NCBI GenBank assembly: GCA_905182185.1
Contig: CAJJAP010000010.1
Coordinates: 1 to 64,000 of the forward strand
Direction of reading: 5' to 3'
Source: an uncultured Candidatus Poseidoniales archaeon
GTDB taxonomy: Archaea > Thermoplasmatota > Poseidoniia > Poseidoniales > Poseidoniaceae
DNA: 64,000 nucleotides
The notes below the pieces were generated by a model. That model was not told where the DNA came from. It saw only the letters and a program-made list of their open reading frames with translations, and made no database searches. Below, one piece after another: positions 45,254 through 55,127 of this stretch (position 1 is its first letter; each line of letters begins with the position of its first letter). The translations under genes were made by a program, and so were the position numbers.

Positions 45254-46297
45254 ATGCGCGACCATCCGAGTGACCGAGTAGATGTTCGCTCGGACACAGT
45301 AACCCAGCCAACCGCTCAAATGCGAGCCGTAATGGAGAGTGCTAGTGTTGGAGATGACGTTCTGGGTGACGATTTAACCGTCATCGAGTTACAAAATAGA
45401 GTTGCAAAATTATTCGGTAAAGAAGCGGCTCTTTTCGTAGCCTCAGGAACGATGTCTAACGCCATTGCCATTCGAGCACACACCGTCCCTGGTGACGAGA
45501 TTATATGCGATAAAACCGCTCATATCTACAAATATGAAGGTGGGGGATATGCAGCATTATGTGGAGTTAGCATCGCTTTAGTAGAGGGAATAAACGGTAT
45601 CATGAGTCCTGATAATGTTGCATTAGCAATACGAAAATCTGAAGGTAGCCAAGGCCATTATCCAAACGGTTCATTGGTCTGTGTAGAAAACACCTCAAAC
45701 TTAGGCGGAGGGACTTGTTATCCTCAACAGACATTAGATGAAATTGCTGCGGTAGCCAATAAAAACGGATGCAAAACACACATTGATGGTGCCCGAATAT
45801 TCAATGCGATAATCAAAACAGGAATAGATGCCAAACGGATGACTAGAGATTATGATTCGGTTTCAATTTGTTTCTCCAAAGGAATGGGGGCCCCTGTAGG
45901 TTCAGTCCTGGTTGGTAGTACAGAATTCATCGCTCGGGCTCATCGCTGGAGAAAGATGTTTGGAGGAGGTTGGAGACAAGCGGGAATATTAGCACAAGCC
46001 TGTCTTTTCACTCTAGACAATAACATACAGAGGATGGAACAAGATCATCAACGAGCAAAACGTATTGCAGCAGCCATTAATTCCATTGACACATTCTCAG
46101 TAGATTTGGAAACTGTTCAAACAAATATGGTTTATGTCACATGTGATAAACCCGCATCCAAGGTAGTAGAAGGGTTACAGAAACATGGAATCGATCTGTT
46201 CGACCTAGGTCCAAATAGTGTTAGAATTGTTTGCCATTTACACATTGATGATGAGGATGAACAGAGAATAATCAAAGCATTTTCACAATTAATTTAG
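45254..46297 (+). CDS. ltaE: Low-specificity L-threonine aldolase
   Basis: 347 aa from ATG 45254; the upstream in-frame start would overlap the divergent promoter. A fold-type-I PLP enzyme: VDVRSDTVTQPTAQMRAVME, SVGDDVLGDDLTVIELQ, CVENTSNLGGGTCYP and the PLP lysine in ICFSKGMGAPVGSVLVGS. It cleaves L-threonine or L-allo-threonine to glycine and acetaldehyde. Length and motif order match the bacterial/archaeal LtaE family. Confidence 0.88.
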   Translation: MRDHPSDRVDVRSDTVTQPTAQMRAVMESASVGDDVLGDDLTVIELQNRVAKLFGKEAALFVASGTMSNAIAIRAHTVPGDEIICDKTAHIYKYEGGGYAALCGVSIALVEGINGIMSPDNVALAIRKSEGSQGHYPNGSLVCVENTSNLGGGTCYPQQTLDEIAAVANKNGCKTHIDGARIFNAIIKTGIDAKRMTRDYDSVSICFSKGMGAPVGSVLVGSTEFIARAHRWRKMFGGGWRQAGILAQACLFTLDNNIQRMEQDHQRAKRIAAAINSIDTFSVDLETVQTNMVYVTCDKPASKVVEGLQKHGIDLFDLGPNSVRIVCHLHIDDEDEQRIIKAFSQLI

Positions 46298-46366
46298 AAT
46301 TTGTTTATTATCGCCGAGCAATGTTTTGTTTGCGTACTTCAAATACTCTAGGCTTGATACATCACT

Positions 46367-48793
46367 ATGAGTTCTAAGGACAAGCAAAATTGTGATGTTT
46401 GTAAAAATAATGCAGGCTCTGAAATTCTCTGCCAGTTATGCCAGTCAATTGTCGGCAATTCATTAGGCACAGATTGGAATGTTGTATTATCTCCAAGGGA
46501 GCACGAAGAAGGGATTGAATTGTTCGGAGGGAGAGGTGGAACCTCCCGTCAACGTTGGGCGAAATTAAAGGGTAATGTAGACGGAACTGCAGATGTTACA
46601 TGGGCTAGATTAAGGGATAATGATGATCCAATTCGCTCATTGCCTTGTTCGATTGAACGGCTTCGGGAAATCATTCATTTGATAAAAGAAGGTCACCGCT
46701 TACAACACGAAGAACGGAGGCTACTACAAATTGGCTTCGAGTTACACGATGGAAAACTTCTTTCATTTTTACAAGATACAGCTGTACTCGATGGAAGAAA
46801 ACTTCCTGCACCGGTTCCAATGATCTCAATACTGACTCTAATCTCAGACGAGAAAAAGAGGATTGGGTGGAATATATCTAAGTTGGTGTCGACTATGGGA
46901 TCCTTAGTTCACGATGCAATCACTTCTCGAGAACAAGAGCATTATGGGCGTATTTTTAATGATTACAGAAGGCATAGAATGTTGCGGAGAAGAGAATTAC
47001 GCGACGGGCGACAGCAACCAAATAACTGCAAAAAGAGACCGCTTATAGCGATGTTAACTTGGTTACAAATAGAAGCCGAAGACCATCTTAAGGATGGGGA
47101 TTCAAACGGCAATCACCCATTGAGTGCTTGGGCAAGAGATGTGCGTTTACGAGTTCATGTTTCAGACCCCTCCTCTTTCAACAGAGTGGTAGCAGAAGGT
47201 TTTGACCATCATCCCAAAGGCTCTCTCGACTTGATAACTTCTCCTTGGATTTCAAGATGGCTAAAACATAGGCCGACAGACAGGCCTATTGCACTCAAAG
47301 ATTGGCCGTTAAAACTTACAAGAAATAAATGGCAATTTAGGGTTAGGACAAAGGCAGGTAATTCCCGCCTAACAAATATACCAGAAGACCCAGCAATTTG
47401 GGCTTATCTGATATCTGCGGTATTATCTCCACTTGAATCCCAAATCGGATTAAATTTATTGGCCATACAAAGCAATTGGACCGCTAGCCATGATGATAAA
47501 TTAGATATTTCAGCTCCAATCCGCCGGTCAATTATTTTTCTAAACCAGATAATTGCGGCCAATCCAAAGAATGTATTTGTCCAATCAGGAAGAATCTTGG
47601 TAATTGGCCGCTTAGGCCATTTTTACGAAGTAAGAGTTGGAAAAGGAGTGCATGGGGCGCCATTCCATATTGACGCCCTCAGAGGTTTAACACCACATTC
47701 ACCCAATCCATTGTGTATCCATCATGGAAAGTTTCACGCCCAAGTACCATTGGGGGATACCATTGCTTCAGTAGTACTTTCACTAGTGGACGATGTAACA
47801 TTAGCCGATAGAGTTGAGAGTTTGCGGGCAGAAATAACTAACAATCCACCATTTGGGTTTAATAATAAACTAACTCCTATCGAAAAACCATTTATTGATG
47901 TCAAAGCACTTGAACAATTGAGTCTTCAGTTTACAAAGAGAGATATCGGATGGTATGATTTTGACGAAAATACCATTCCAGCGCAGCCAGGGGATTCGTT
48001 ACAAAATTTGTTAGAAAGAAATCACGACGCACGAGTGTTCCGATATCCAGTAGGGGCTATCAGAGGTCGAAATAACTTTTTTCGTGATCACAACGGCGAC
48101 ATACTCCGAGCAAGGAGGCCGCGCAATACAAAATACATCAACGCAACGCTCAGAGAAGTTTCTCAAGGAAACCCACCGCCAATTGAAAAATTCGTTGAAG
48201 AATGGCGTCAAGAAGTATCATTCAAGCCACTTAATGAAGTAATAGACCACGCTCATAGAATGAATCCGCCTTATGGTGACGATTGGATGTACTTGCGAAA
48301 TGACGGCATCGGCAATCGAAACTATCCCATTGGCGATATTAGAAACGGAGAGCGTCGTTGGTGTGAACTAATGCCGCGTATTTGGCAAGCCTTGCAACTT
48401 CAACCACTTGGTTCAACAATTCGGATTGGAGAACAAAATATGCAGGCAATATCCTTTGAACACTGTAACCTAAGAGTGACGTTGAGAAACAGAACCGAGA
48501 AGCGTACAGTTGTAAGACTTGCTGAATTATTAGGCTATGCTGAAGATGGAGTTTACAACGGGCAAATTGTATTGGTTCGCAGAGATCATCCTCTACCTAA
48601 CAACCGCCGTTCGATGACTCGAATAGTTGAGGCATTGCAGCAAAGAAATGGGGCGAGAGGCGCTCCACCTTGGTGGTGGCATTATTCGGAGGCAGCAGAG
48701 GCACCACAAGAAGTACCTGAATTCCCATGGGAATTAGAAGAAGATCTACGCGATGAAGAAGCAATTCGACTCAGCGTCAACATTATTCCTTGA
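46367..48793 (+). CDS. Large orphan protein with N-terminal zinc ribbon, 808 aa
   Basis: The N-terminus CDVCKNNAGSEILCQLCQ gives CxxC and CxxC pairs, probably a zinc ribbon. The rest is soluble and basic, with many Trp/Arg/His, and no TM or signal peptide. Around 395-455 are ILVIGRLGHFYEVRVGKG and HSPNPLCIHHGKFHAQVPLG, with a conserved look (Cys/His cluster). Around 545-580 is HDARVFRYPVGAIRGRNNFF. I recognise no catalytic fold. The zinc ribbon and basic charge suggest a nucleic-acid role. It is convergent with the secreted thioredoxin-like gene, overlapping by 11 bp. Confidence 0.55.
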   Translation: MSSKDKQNCDVCKNNAGSEILCQLCQSIVGNSLGTDWNVVLSPREHEEGIELFGGRGGTSRQRWAKLKGNVDGTADVTWARLRDNDDPIRSLPCSIERLREIIHLIKEGHRLQHEERRLLQIGFELHDGKLLSFLQDTAVLDGRKLPAPVPMISILTLISDEKKRIGWNISKLVSTMGSLVHDAITSREQEHYGRIFNDYRRHRMLRRRELRDGRQQPNNCKKRPLIAMLTWLQIEAEDHLKDGDSNGNHPLSAWARDVRLRVHVSDPSSFNRVVAEGFDHHPKGSLDLITSPWISRWLKHRPTDRPIALKDWPLKLTRNKWQFRVRTKAGNSRLTNIPEDPAIWAYLISAVLSPLESQIGLNLLAIQSNWTASHDDKLDISAPIRRSIIFLNQIIAANPKNVFVQSGRILVIGRLGHFYEVRVGKGVHGAPFHIDALRGLTPHSPNPLCIHHGKFHAQVPLGDTIASVVLSLVDDVTLADRVESLRAEITNNPPFGFNNKLTPIEKPFIDVKALEQLSLQFTKRDIGWYDFDENTIPAQPGDSLQNLLERNHDARVFRYPVGAIRGRNNFFRDHNGDILRARRPRNTKYINATLREVSQGNPPPIEKFVEEWRQEVSFKPLNEVIDHAHRMNPPYGDDWMYLRNDGIGNRNYPIGDIRNGERRWCELMPRIWQALQLQPLGSTIRIGEQNMQAISFEHCNLRVTLRNRTEKRTVVRLAELLGYAEDGVYNGQIVLVRRDHPLPNNRRSMTRIVEALQQRNGARGAPPWWWHYSEAAEAPQEVPEFPWELEEDLRDEEAIRLSVNIIP

Positions 48794-49679
48794 TAGGCCG
48801 CGATTCTCTTAACTGTACAGCAGCGACAATAATCGCAAGAGTGGTAATTAGTGATACAGCGGGTAATCCTTTTTCATCCACAGGCTCCTGTTCGATTATA
48901 TCTTCAACGACGATTGGATTGATTACTTGATACATCAAATGGATAGTGAGGTCATCTCCATCAAATGCATCAGGCAGAGAAATCTGTTTTGTACCGCTTG
49001 TTGAATTGCCCAAAGGTTGAATCTCACGTACGATAAATGGATAGTCCTCTAAGCCATTGGTCCCATCTTTGAAATGAGCAGATGCTTCAACAACCCACAA
49101 ATTTACCGAAACAACACTATCTCCGAATTGAGAACTGTCTATTGAAAGATTCCATGAAACATTGCCACTATTTGGCCCAGTACTAGTCCAAATGAAACTT
49201 GAACTACCCTGTCCAAGACCTAAGTCGATTTGTGCCAATGCAGTGAAATCATCTTGCAAAGTATCTCCATTAGATACACTCCCTACTTGCTTTTGGCTAC
49301 CATTAAAAATAACGGTAGGGGGAACTCTCTGGCCATATCTCGATTCCCAGCGAAGGTCCAAAACATCAGTGCCAAAAGGGTCCTGAGTTTCGCCAATAGA
49401 GCGATGGAAATTATATTGCTGAATCGATATCTGTTGCTCTACATCATCAAGTGCATGTTCAACATCAACACAATTAGTGCACCATGTAGCTGTATAATCT
49501 TCAACGATTGCAGGAAGGTCGGCTAACTGACTTGTCTGGACAGAACTATTGTTTGCTTCAGCCCACTGCCCTCCGAAGACGACTCCAATCGACAATGTTT
49601 CAGCCGGTGCGGCATCGGCTTCGATCGGAATAATTATCGAAAGTAACATTAACGAGACAAGGCAAGATAAGAAGCGCAT
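48783..49679 (-). CDS. Secreted, membrane-anchored thioredoxin-like protein
   Basis: 298 aa. The signal peptide MRFLSCLVSLMLLSIIIPIE ends near ADA. A thioredoxin-like fold follows with YTATWCTNCVDVEHALDD, so the redox pair is C67-x2-C70, then a cis-proline-like RVPPTVIFNG. A beta-rich domain with WNLSIDSSQF comes next, and a C-terminal TM (LPAVSLITTLAIIVAAVQL) with a short charged end. It probably forms or reduces disulfides of surface proteins such as the cysteine-containing large ectodomain proteins of this genome. Confidence 0.7.
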   Translation of the reverse strand: MRFLSCLVSLMLLSIIIPIEADAAPAETLSIGVVFGGQWAEANNSSVQTSQLADLPAIVEDYTATWCTNCVDVEHALDDVEQQISIQQYNFHRSIGETQDPFGTDVLDLRWESRYGQRVPPTVIFNGSQKQVGSVSNGDTLQDDFTALAQIDLGLGQGSSSFIWTSTGPNSGNVSWNLSIDSSQFGDSVVSVNLWVVEASAHFKDGTNGLEDYPFIVREIQPLGNSTSGTKQISLPDAFDGDDLTIHLMYQVINPIVVEDIIEQEPVDEKGLPAVSLITTLAIIVAAVQLRESRPIKE

Positions 49680-49740
49680 TAATCAAGGCTATCTAGTGAT
49701 TCAATATCAAGTGTTTTGATTGCTGTCAACATTACACGCT

Positions 49741-50870
49741 TTACAATTGTATAAAATCCTCAAAGGCACCATCAACGAATAACTTACCAGAAGCATCCTC
49801 ATCACGAAATTGTTCTAAGCGTGATGAAACACCACTTCCGGTAAGACGGCAGGTTGAAGCAACACGGTTTAACAAACCATCAGCAAGGTCAAGAGATTGC
49901 AATGTGGCATAATAGACACACGCAACAACCATCAGAATGTTGGTGTTGACTGTCAGTGGAGTCTGCACTCCATCGCCAGGTTCGCACAAGAGGTCTAGTC
50001 TATAGGCAGCGTTTCTGTGAACGATATCTAAATCAGCATCACTCAATGTAACGGAAAGATTTTGTTCAAGGTGGGAAACCACCTGGTCAACATCATCACA
50101 ACGCAATTCGCTAGGATTGATTCTACGGGGTGGAGCCACACCTAGGAAACTAACACGAGCCTTGTAGTGCTTCATAATTATTGTCTTAGCAGATAATATC
50201 TGCTTGTCAGTCAGTCCAAACCTAGGAAGGTCGAAGCGACGGTCAATCTTTGAAGTGATTTGCAAATCTCCACCGAGCTCAGCCAAAGCAATGGCGATAA
50301 TTCTAGCGTTGTTTTCCTCAGAGTCACCCTTCAAGTCATCCTTTTGACGGCAGATAGACTGCTTAGGCATAGCCAACCTCTTTTGGTCACAACTCTTCAA
50401 ACCGTCACGTAGCTGATTTTCTTCATCAGTCAATGGCAAGCAAGCCATACGAGCTAAATGCTCTAAGCGAATAGCCGAATTATAGCCATAAAGGCTATTC
50501 ATCTGATTCATTACTTTGCCGAAGAATGGATGACTATCGCGTACAGTGCCACGTTCCATCAACCTCAAGCGATAGAATGCCTTTTTAGCGGAAGAAGAGA
50601 GACCACGGATTTCCAGTTTAGAAAGTGGTTTACTACCAAGTGCAGTGTTTTTGTCAGTCTTATCAAAGGTCTTGACCTTGGTTGCAGTTGCCCCTTCGCC
50701 ATAATGGCGGTTGTCATCATTGGCAGTGTACTCTTGCCAATCGACTACTACCACTCCACAATCGTCACATTCCTTTTCCGCACGTACATCGGCTAATTGT
50801 GAGATTCGCCTGCTTCCGCATTCTTCACACTTCCGTTCTTGTTTTCTTGTTTGTTTGTTTTATCATTCAT
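49741..50870 (-). CDS. tfb: Transcription initiation factor B, TFB (frame change near 50840)
   Basis: The cyclin-repeat core is clear: LSKLEIRGLSSSAKKAFYRL, RDSHPFFGKVMNQMNSLYGY, AIRLEHLARMACLPLTDEE, and a second repeat with TVNTNILMVVACVYYATLQS. A GTG at 50754 would start the protein without its zinc ribbon, but directly upstream the same frame reads KCEECGSRRISQLADV and KECDDCGVVVVDW, a complete CxxC...CxxC ribbon. The only good ATG (50868-50870) is in another frame. One indel in the A-rich stretch between 50831 and 50867 joins them, giving about 375 residues. TFB recruits RNA polymerase to TATA promoters. Confidence 0.85.
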
Positions 50871-51365
50871 ATTTCATTCCTCCGTTTTATGATGCATTCT
50901 TAATAAGGAGTTGCACGATCCTTTTGTTGTCGACCAGAGATTAGGGTTTCCTAAAAACCAGTCTCTTGGCGCCAGTTTAGTCGCCATACAATCTTATATG
51001 CGGCTACTACTATTTGAAACTATCGCCTGAGATGTCGTATAATGGCCGAACATGAATTAGTCTTGTTCACATTAATAACATTCCTTCGACCCTATATAAA
51101 GTAAGGAAACATGAATACAAGTCATCACCTCAAACAGTGCCTATAAGCAGTTTTTGAAACGTAGAATATTGTTCACCTTCTCTTACTACGTTGGTTTGTA
51201 TAAGATTCCATTCAGCCTATATGGCATTAAAGAAATGTAAATTTAGGGAACAAGGTCTGGCGAAAAGTTTCTATCTATCGGCGCAAAATTGAGATAATAA
51301 TTGGGTAATAATGCAAGCCTTCAATAACGGTTGACTTTAGTTCACATAGTCTAGGAGTAGTTTCA
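50871..51365. other. Divergent intergenic region between tfb and addB-like gene
   Basis: This 495-bp AT-rich stretch holds no convincing gene. It must contain the divergent promoters for tfb (leftward) and the AddAB-like pair (rightward). A TATATAAA box occurs at 51093-51100 and further AT-rich runs near 51225-51245. I see no tRNA, repeat array or strong terminator in it. Confidence 0.4.
51093..51100 (+). promoter_or_regulatory. TATA-box-like sequence
   Basis: TATATAAA matches the archaeal TATA consensus core. It lies about 223 bp from the tfb start and 266 bp from the AddB-like start, further than usual for a leaderless archaeal gene, so it may serve a long 5' leader or be chance in AT-rich DNA. 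Confidence 0.25.
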
Positions 51366-54300
51366 ATGTCGAACCATACACAGGTACCAATCACCAAAGA
51401 GGCAATACCTCATGGTTTGGCAGTTCCTCAATGGTTAGAAGATGGTATACAAACCGAGTCCGGCAAAGACATCCTAATTATCCACTCGAATGATAATTCA
51501 CGGACAAGTTTGTTACAGCAATTATCAATGAATGGTGTTCCTGCTGATACAACTCGGCATGTGACAATTCAACGATTAGTGGCGTCTCTACATTTGGATC
51601 TTCGCTTGCCTGGAATACTTGAAAACGATGCCACACTCTTTTCCCTAGTCCACGAAGAATGTGTCAAAGCGGCAAAGAACAATCAATTTCCGCTAATGCA
51701 TAGTGGCGAATATGGTGCATGGACTACATTCAAAAGCGAAAGGCTCCTTCAATTGCATCGAGTATTATCTGAAGTTAGAGACCCCAAGGCTTGGCAAGAC
51801 GACCCCGGTGCACAAGACCTAGTCGGGATACTAGGCCTTATCGAAGATAAATTAGGAGGTTCACACCCAGACTTGGTCAAGAGAAGATTGGTTGAGAAGC
51901 TCAAGTCAATCGGTGAAAATGAGATTCCATTTTCACTAAAAGAAATAAGTGGAATAGTAATTTTGGATATGGCACCGGACTTCACAGAGATTGAAATTGA
52001 TTTGTTAACTGTAATTGCAAAATTCAGGCCCATCCATCAATTATGTAATGCCGGTAATTTCCGCATAGGCCACCATGGTTCATACATCCAAGATATTCAT
52101 TTCATCTCCCAATCCGAACTCCCCAAGTGGTTACCCGATCACGCGGTATGGCAAGCCGTAAATCCAGCGAATTGGCTATCCCCTACCGGCCTGATGCGAG
52201 AGACTAATCACCACATTATTACTTTGGATCGGAGTGAACATTCAGTAGATGCTGCAATTGAAATTCTATCAAGTCACCAAAAAAATCAAGGCGGCACAGT
52301 TCTATTAATAGACGGCGCTAAATCTTCAAGGGAACAAATTTGGTCAAAGAGGCTAGGGGAATTAGGATATGACCTACCGCTTACCGCAGATGAGTTGGAT
52401 TCCCAACCAGCCATTGCAGCAATATTGCGATTAGCTAGATTGAGCAGTGGCCAAAATGCATGGAGTTTGACAAATTTAATCAATTTGCTTTCAGGGCACT
52501 CTTTACCACTAATTTCAGGCGCTGTGACAAGTGAAGAACATCCAACAGAAAAGGATTGGGAGGCAAAACCAAGTCGTTCTATTTTGGAGAAAATGGCTCA
52601 GTCATTCCACGTCTTAGGTGGCCAGGGTGCTCTAAAAAGATGGATGAGAATGTTAGCCCAAGCCAAGCCACAATTGGGTGATAATAAAGAAAGAACTTTG
52701 AAAGAACTGGAACAGACACAATGGTGGATAGCATCATTGGCACGAATTTGGGCCCCATTATTACTGAAAGGAGAAGAAGCACTGTTACAAGAGGATGTTA
52801 TTGGGTGCTCTAGTGGGCAAATATTGCCTTTGCCAAAGCCACTAAAAAGTGGTGCACAATGGTTTAATCACATTCTTTCAAAAGTCAATTGGCAAGCATT
52901 GATGCAAAGAACTGCAAAGCAAGATCGTTCTATTCAAGCACTACAAATTCTCAATGAATGTTTCAATAACGTAGTTCAACAAATGCATAATTGTGGATTT
53001 AAAATCGCTTCAAGTGGCATTGAGTTCACTGAATTTTTAGAATTAATAGCCAGTAAATCGAAATTAGAGACTTCGCGTACAACCAATCAAAATTTGACAT
53101 TAGCAACTCCAGAGGATGCACATGGATTACAAGCAGATTTGGTAATACTAGCAGGGTGTGATGTCGATTCTTGGCCAATGAAAGCACCAAAGGTACCGTG
53201 GATTGATTCTGAAGCGAGAATAAAATTGGGTCTCCACACTACAGATTTACCAATCCGTAGAGGGCGCCATCATCTCCGTCATTTGCTAAATGCGGCAAAA
53301 ACAGTAGTGATTTTTGATACTACTGCAGATGAGGGTTGCGGCCCAAGTGCGCCATTGGCTGAATGGCTTGGGGATTTGAGATTAGAAGGAGAAATATCCA
53401 ATCACTCCCATATCCCTTCATTCATTCCAGATACAGAATACTTAGAAAAATATCCGAATAGAGCATGGCATTTGGTTCATCGTCAAAGCGGTGAAGGTCA
53501 ATGGCTTACTCCGCGTCCGTTTTCTATGGTTATGAAATCGGGTACAGCCCGAGGTCAACGTTCAGGTAATCGAGGCAGAGATAGAAAACAACGTCTCGGT
53601 TTGGCAATTGCTGGAGGATGGGCTGAAGAAGGAACTCCTTCCCATATTGGGACGGTAGCAGTAGCTCATGAAGAGAAATTACAAGCCGATAGATTTGCAA
53701 GGCAACCTGACTTTTCTAACTTGGATGATGCTGAAACAATCGCTTGGGAGCAGAGAGATATAATGTTGAGTTCTGACTCAATACTCCTGCACCCAACTGC
53801 AAACCTCGCTAAGAACGGAGGCAGAATTGCCAAAGATTGGCCAACTTTGGGATATAAATCGGGGAGGAGTAAAACTCCTGCTATCGACCCTAGACCTCTG
53901 CCTTCAGTGAACATTGACAAAAGTGAAATCAACAATTATATTGGCGCCAATACAACTCGAATAAGCGTTGAAAGGTGGTCTGCTAGCCGTATCCAAGCAT
54001 GGTTAAAATGCCCACGTGAAGCTTGGATGAAATCTCATTTACGGGCTGGCCAAGAAGAAACACAAAGCGAAGACCTTGACAATAGAATTAGGGGGACTAT
54101 TATTCATGATTGCGAGGGTGCAATATTGCAAGGACATGGCGTAGATGTGGGTGGGCCAGCAATGTCCAAAAGCATCTCATTGGCAAAAGGCCCAGTTGGA
54201 ACAAACGATAAAGCATGGAATGCAGTTCTTGAATATTTGAAGGATAATGTGCCATGGTTAGCAAGAAGCGATGCGGTTGCAGTTCACAGAACTAGAGACT

Positions 54301-55127
54301 TACTCGGAATCTCTACAACAGAATGGAACCAATACTTGGAAGGAATGATCAACCTTCCTCCAAGTGGTAGACTTGGCCGATTGGTCAACTCTGATTTGGC
54401 TCTAAGGGATGTGGCTCCTATCGCTTGTGAATGGTTTTGCAAGTCCAATAGTAATGATTCAGTAACCATTGATGCAAGCGATGATTTTGGCAAAAAGAAA
54501 CATTTCAAATTAGCGGGAAGAATCGATAGAGTTGATGAAGTAATACTTCCTAAAAGTCTGCGAAAATTAGCAATAAAGAATGGTCTATTAACTGACAACA
54601 CGGATGATATGAAAGCCCTCACACTCGGCTATCAACAACCCTGTGGCCCAGCCAAGAGATGGATTATTATCCGTGATTTGAAGAGCCTTGAAGGCCCTAA
54701 GCCAAAAGAAGGTGGAGATAGACATCGCAAGGCTATTTTTGATGAAGTACAACTTGGTGTTTATGCTAGAGCTTGGGAACTTATCAATCCTGGAGATAGA
54801 GTAGTTGGCGTAGGTGTCAGTGAAGTTGGCGAAGACACTGTACATTATGTTGACATCGATAGTGATTTACGAGAATACTTAATCGATTTATCTATAGGGG
54901 AAATATTTGAAAATTGTCAAATCCACTATCGCAATTTAGGAGAAGGTGCACCACCTAAATCTTCTGCCTTTAGGGCGTGGATGAGTGAAAGAATTCGCAC
55001 TTCAACAAGAGCGGTAACCGCTGCAGAAAAGGGAATGGTTAATCCAACACCTTCAAAGAAAAATTGTAAATATTGTTTGGTCAAAAGTTCATGCCCAGTG
55101 GCATCAGTCGTTGGAGGTGGAGATTAA
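51366..55127 (+). CDS. AddB-like inactive helicase with RecB-family Fe-S nuclease, 1253 aa
   Basis: The N-terminal half is helicase-like but lacks a recognisable Walker A (the region reads DILIIHSNDNSRTSLLQQL). A Walker-B-like SGIVILDMAPDFTEIEI is near 195. Around 580-600, PEDAHGLQADLVILAGCD parallels the AddB motif where the superfamily reads E-RGL-F--V-V-G. The C-terminal nuclease has SASRIQAWLKCPREAWMKS near 870, GTIIHDCEGAIL near 908, LAGRIDRVDEVIL near 1045, IIIRDLKSLEG near 1100 and NCKYCLVKSSCP near 1235, the four-Cys Fe-S pattern. Its stop overlaps the AddA-like ATG by one base (TAATG), so the two subunits are translated together. Confidence 0.8.
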   Translation: MSNHTQVPITKEAIPHGLAVPQWLEDGIQTESGKDILIIHSNDNSRTSLLQQLSMNGVPADTTRHVTIQRLVASLHLDLRLPGILENDATLFSLVHEECVKAAKNNQFPLMHSGEYGAWTTFKSERLLQLHRVLSEVRDPKAWQDDPGAQDLVGILGLIEDKLGGSHPDLVKRRLVEKLKSIGENEIPFSLKEISGIVILDMAPDFTEIEIDLLTVIAKFRPIHQLCNAGNFRIGHHGSYIQDIHFISQSELPKWLPDHAVWQAVNPANWLSPTGLMRETNHHIITLDRSEHSVDAAIEILSSHQKNQGGTVLLIDGAKSSREQIWSKRLGELGYDLPLTADELDSQPAIAAILRLARLSSGQNAWSLTNLINLLSGHSLPLISGAVTSEEHPTEKDWEAKPSRSILEKMAQSFHVLGGQGALKRWMRMLAQAKPQLGDNKERTLKELEQTQWWIASLARIWAPLLLKGEEALLQEDVIGCSSGQILPLPKPLKSGAQWFNHILSKVNWQALMQRTAKQDRSIQALQILNECFNNVVQQMHNCGFKIASSGIEFTEFLELIASKSKLETSRTTNQNLTLATPEDAHGLQADLVILAGCDVDSWPMKAPKVPWIDSEARIKLGLHTTDLPIRRGRHHLRHLLNAAKTVVIFDTTADEGCGPSAPLAEWLGDLRLEGEISNHSHIPSFIPDTEYLEKYPNRAWHLVHRQSGEGQWLTPRPFSMVMKSGTARGQRSGNRGRDRKQRLGLAIAGGWAEEGTPSHIGTVAVAHEEKLQADRFARQPDFSNLDDAETIAWEQRDIMLSSDSILLHPTANLAKNGGRIAKDWPTLGYKSGRSKTPAIDPRPLPSVNIDKSEINNYIGANTTRISVERWSASRIQAWLKCPREAWMKSHLRAGQEETQSEDLDNRIRGTIIHDCEGAILQGHGVDVGGPAMSKSISLAKGPVGTNDKAWNAVLEYLKDNVPWLARSDAVAVHRTRDLLGISTTEWNQYLEGMINLPPSGRLGRLVNSDLALRDVAPIACEWFCKSNSNDSVTIDASDDFGKKKHFKLAGRIDRVDEVILPKSLRKLAIKNGLLTDNTDDMKALTLGYQQPCGPAKRWIIIRDLKSLEGPKPKEGGDRHRKAIFDEVQLGVYARAWELINPGDRVVGVGVSEVGEDTVHYVDIDSDLREYLIDLSIGEIFENCQIHYRNLGEGAPPKSSAFRAWMSERIRTSTRAVTAAEKGMVNPTPSKKNCKYCLVKSSCPVASVVGGGD

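Noticed and set aside
51060-51120. tRNA or small RNA gene in the tfb/addB intergenic region
   Set aside because: I could not fold a cloverleaf or a strong conserved stem there; only a TATA-like box is visible.
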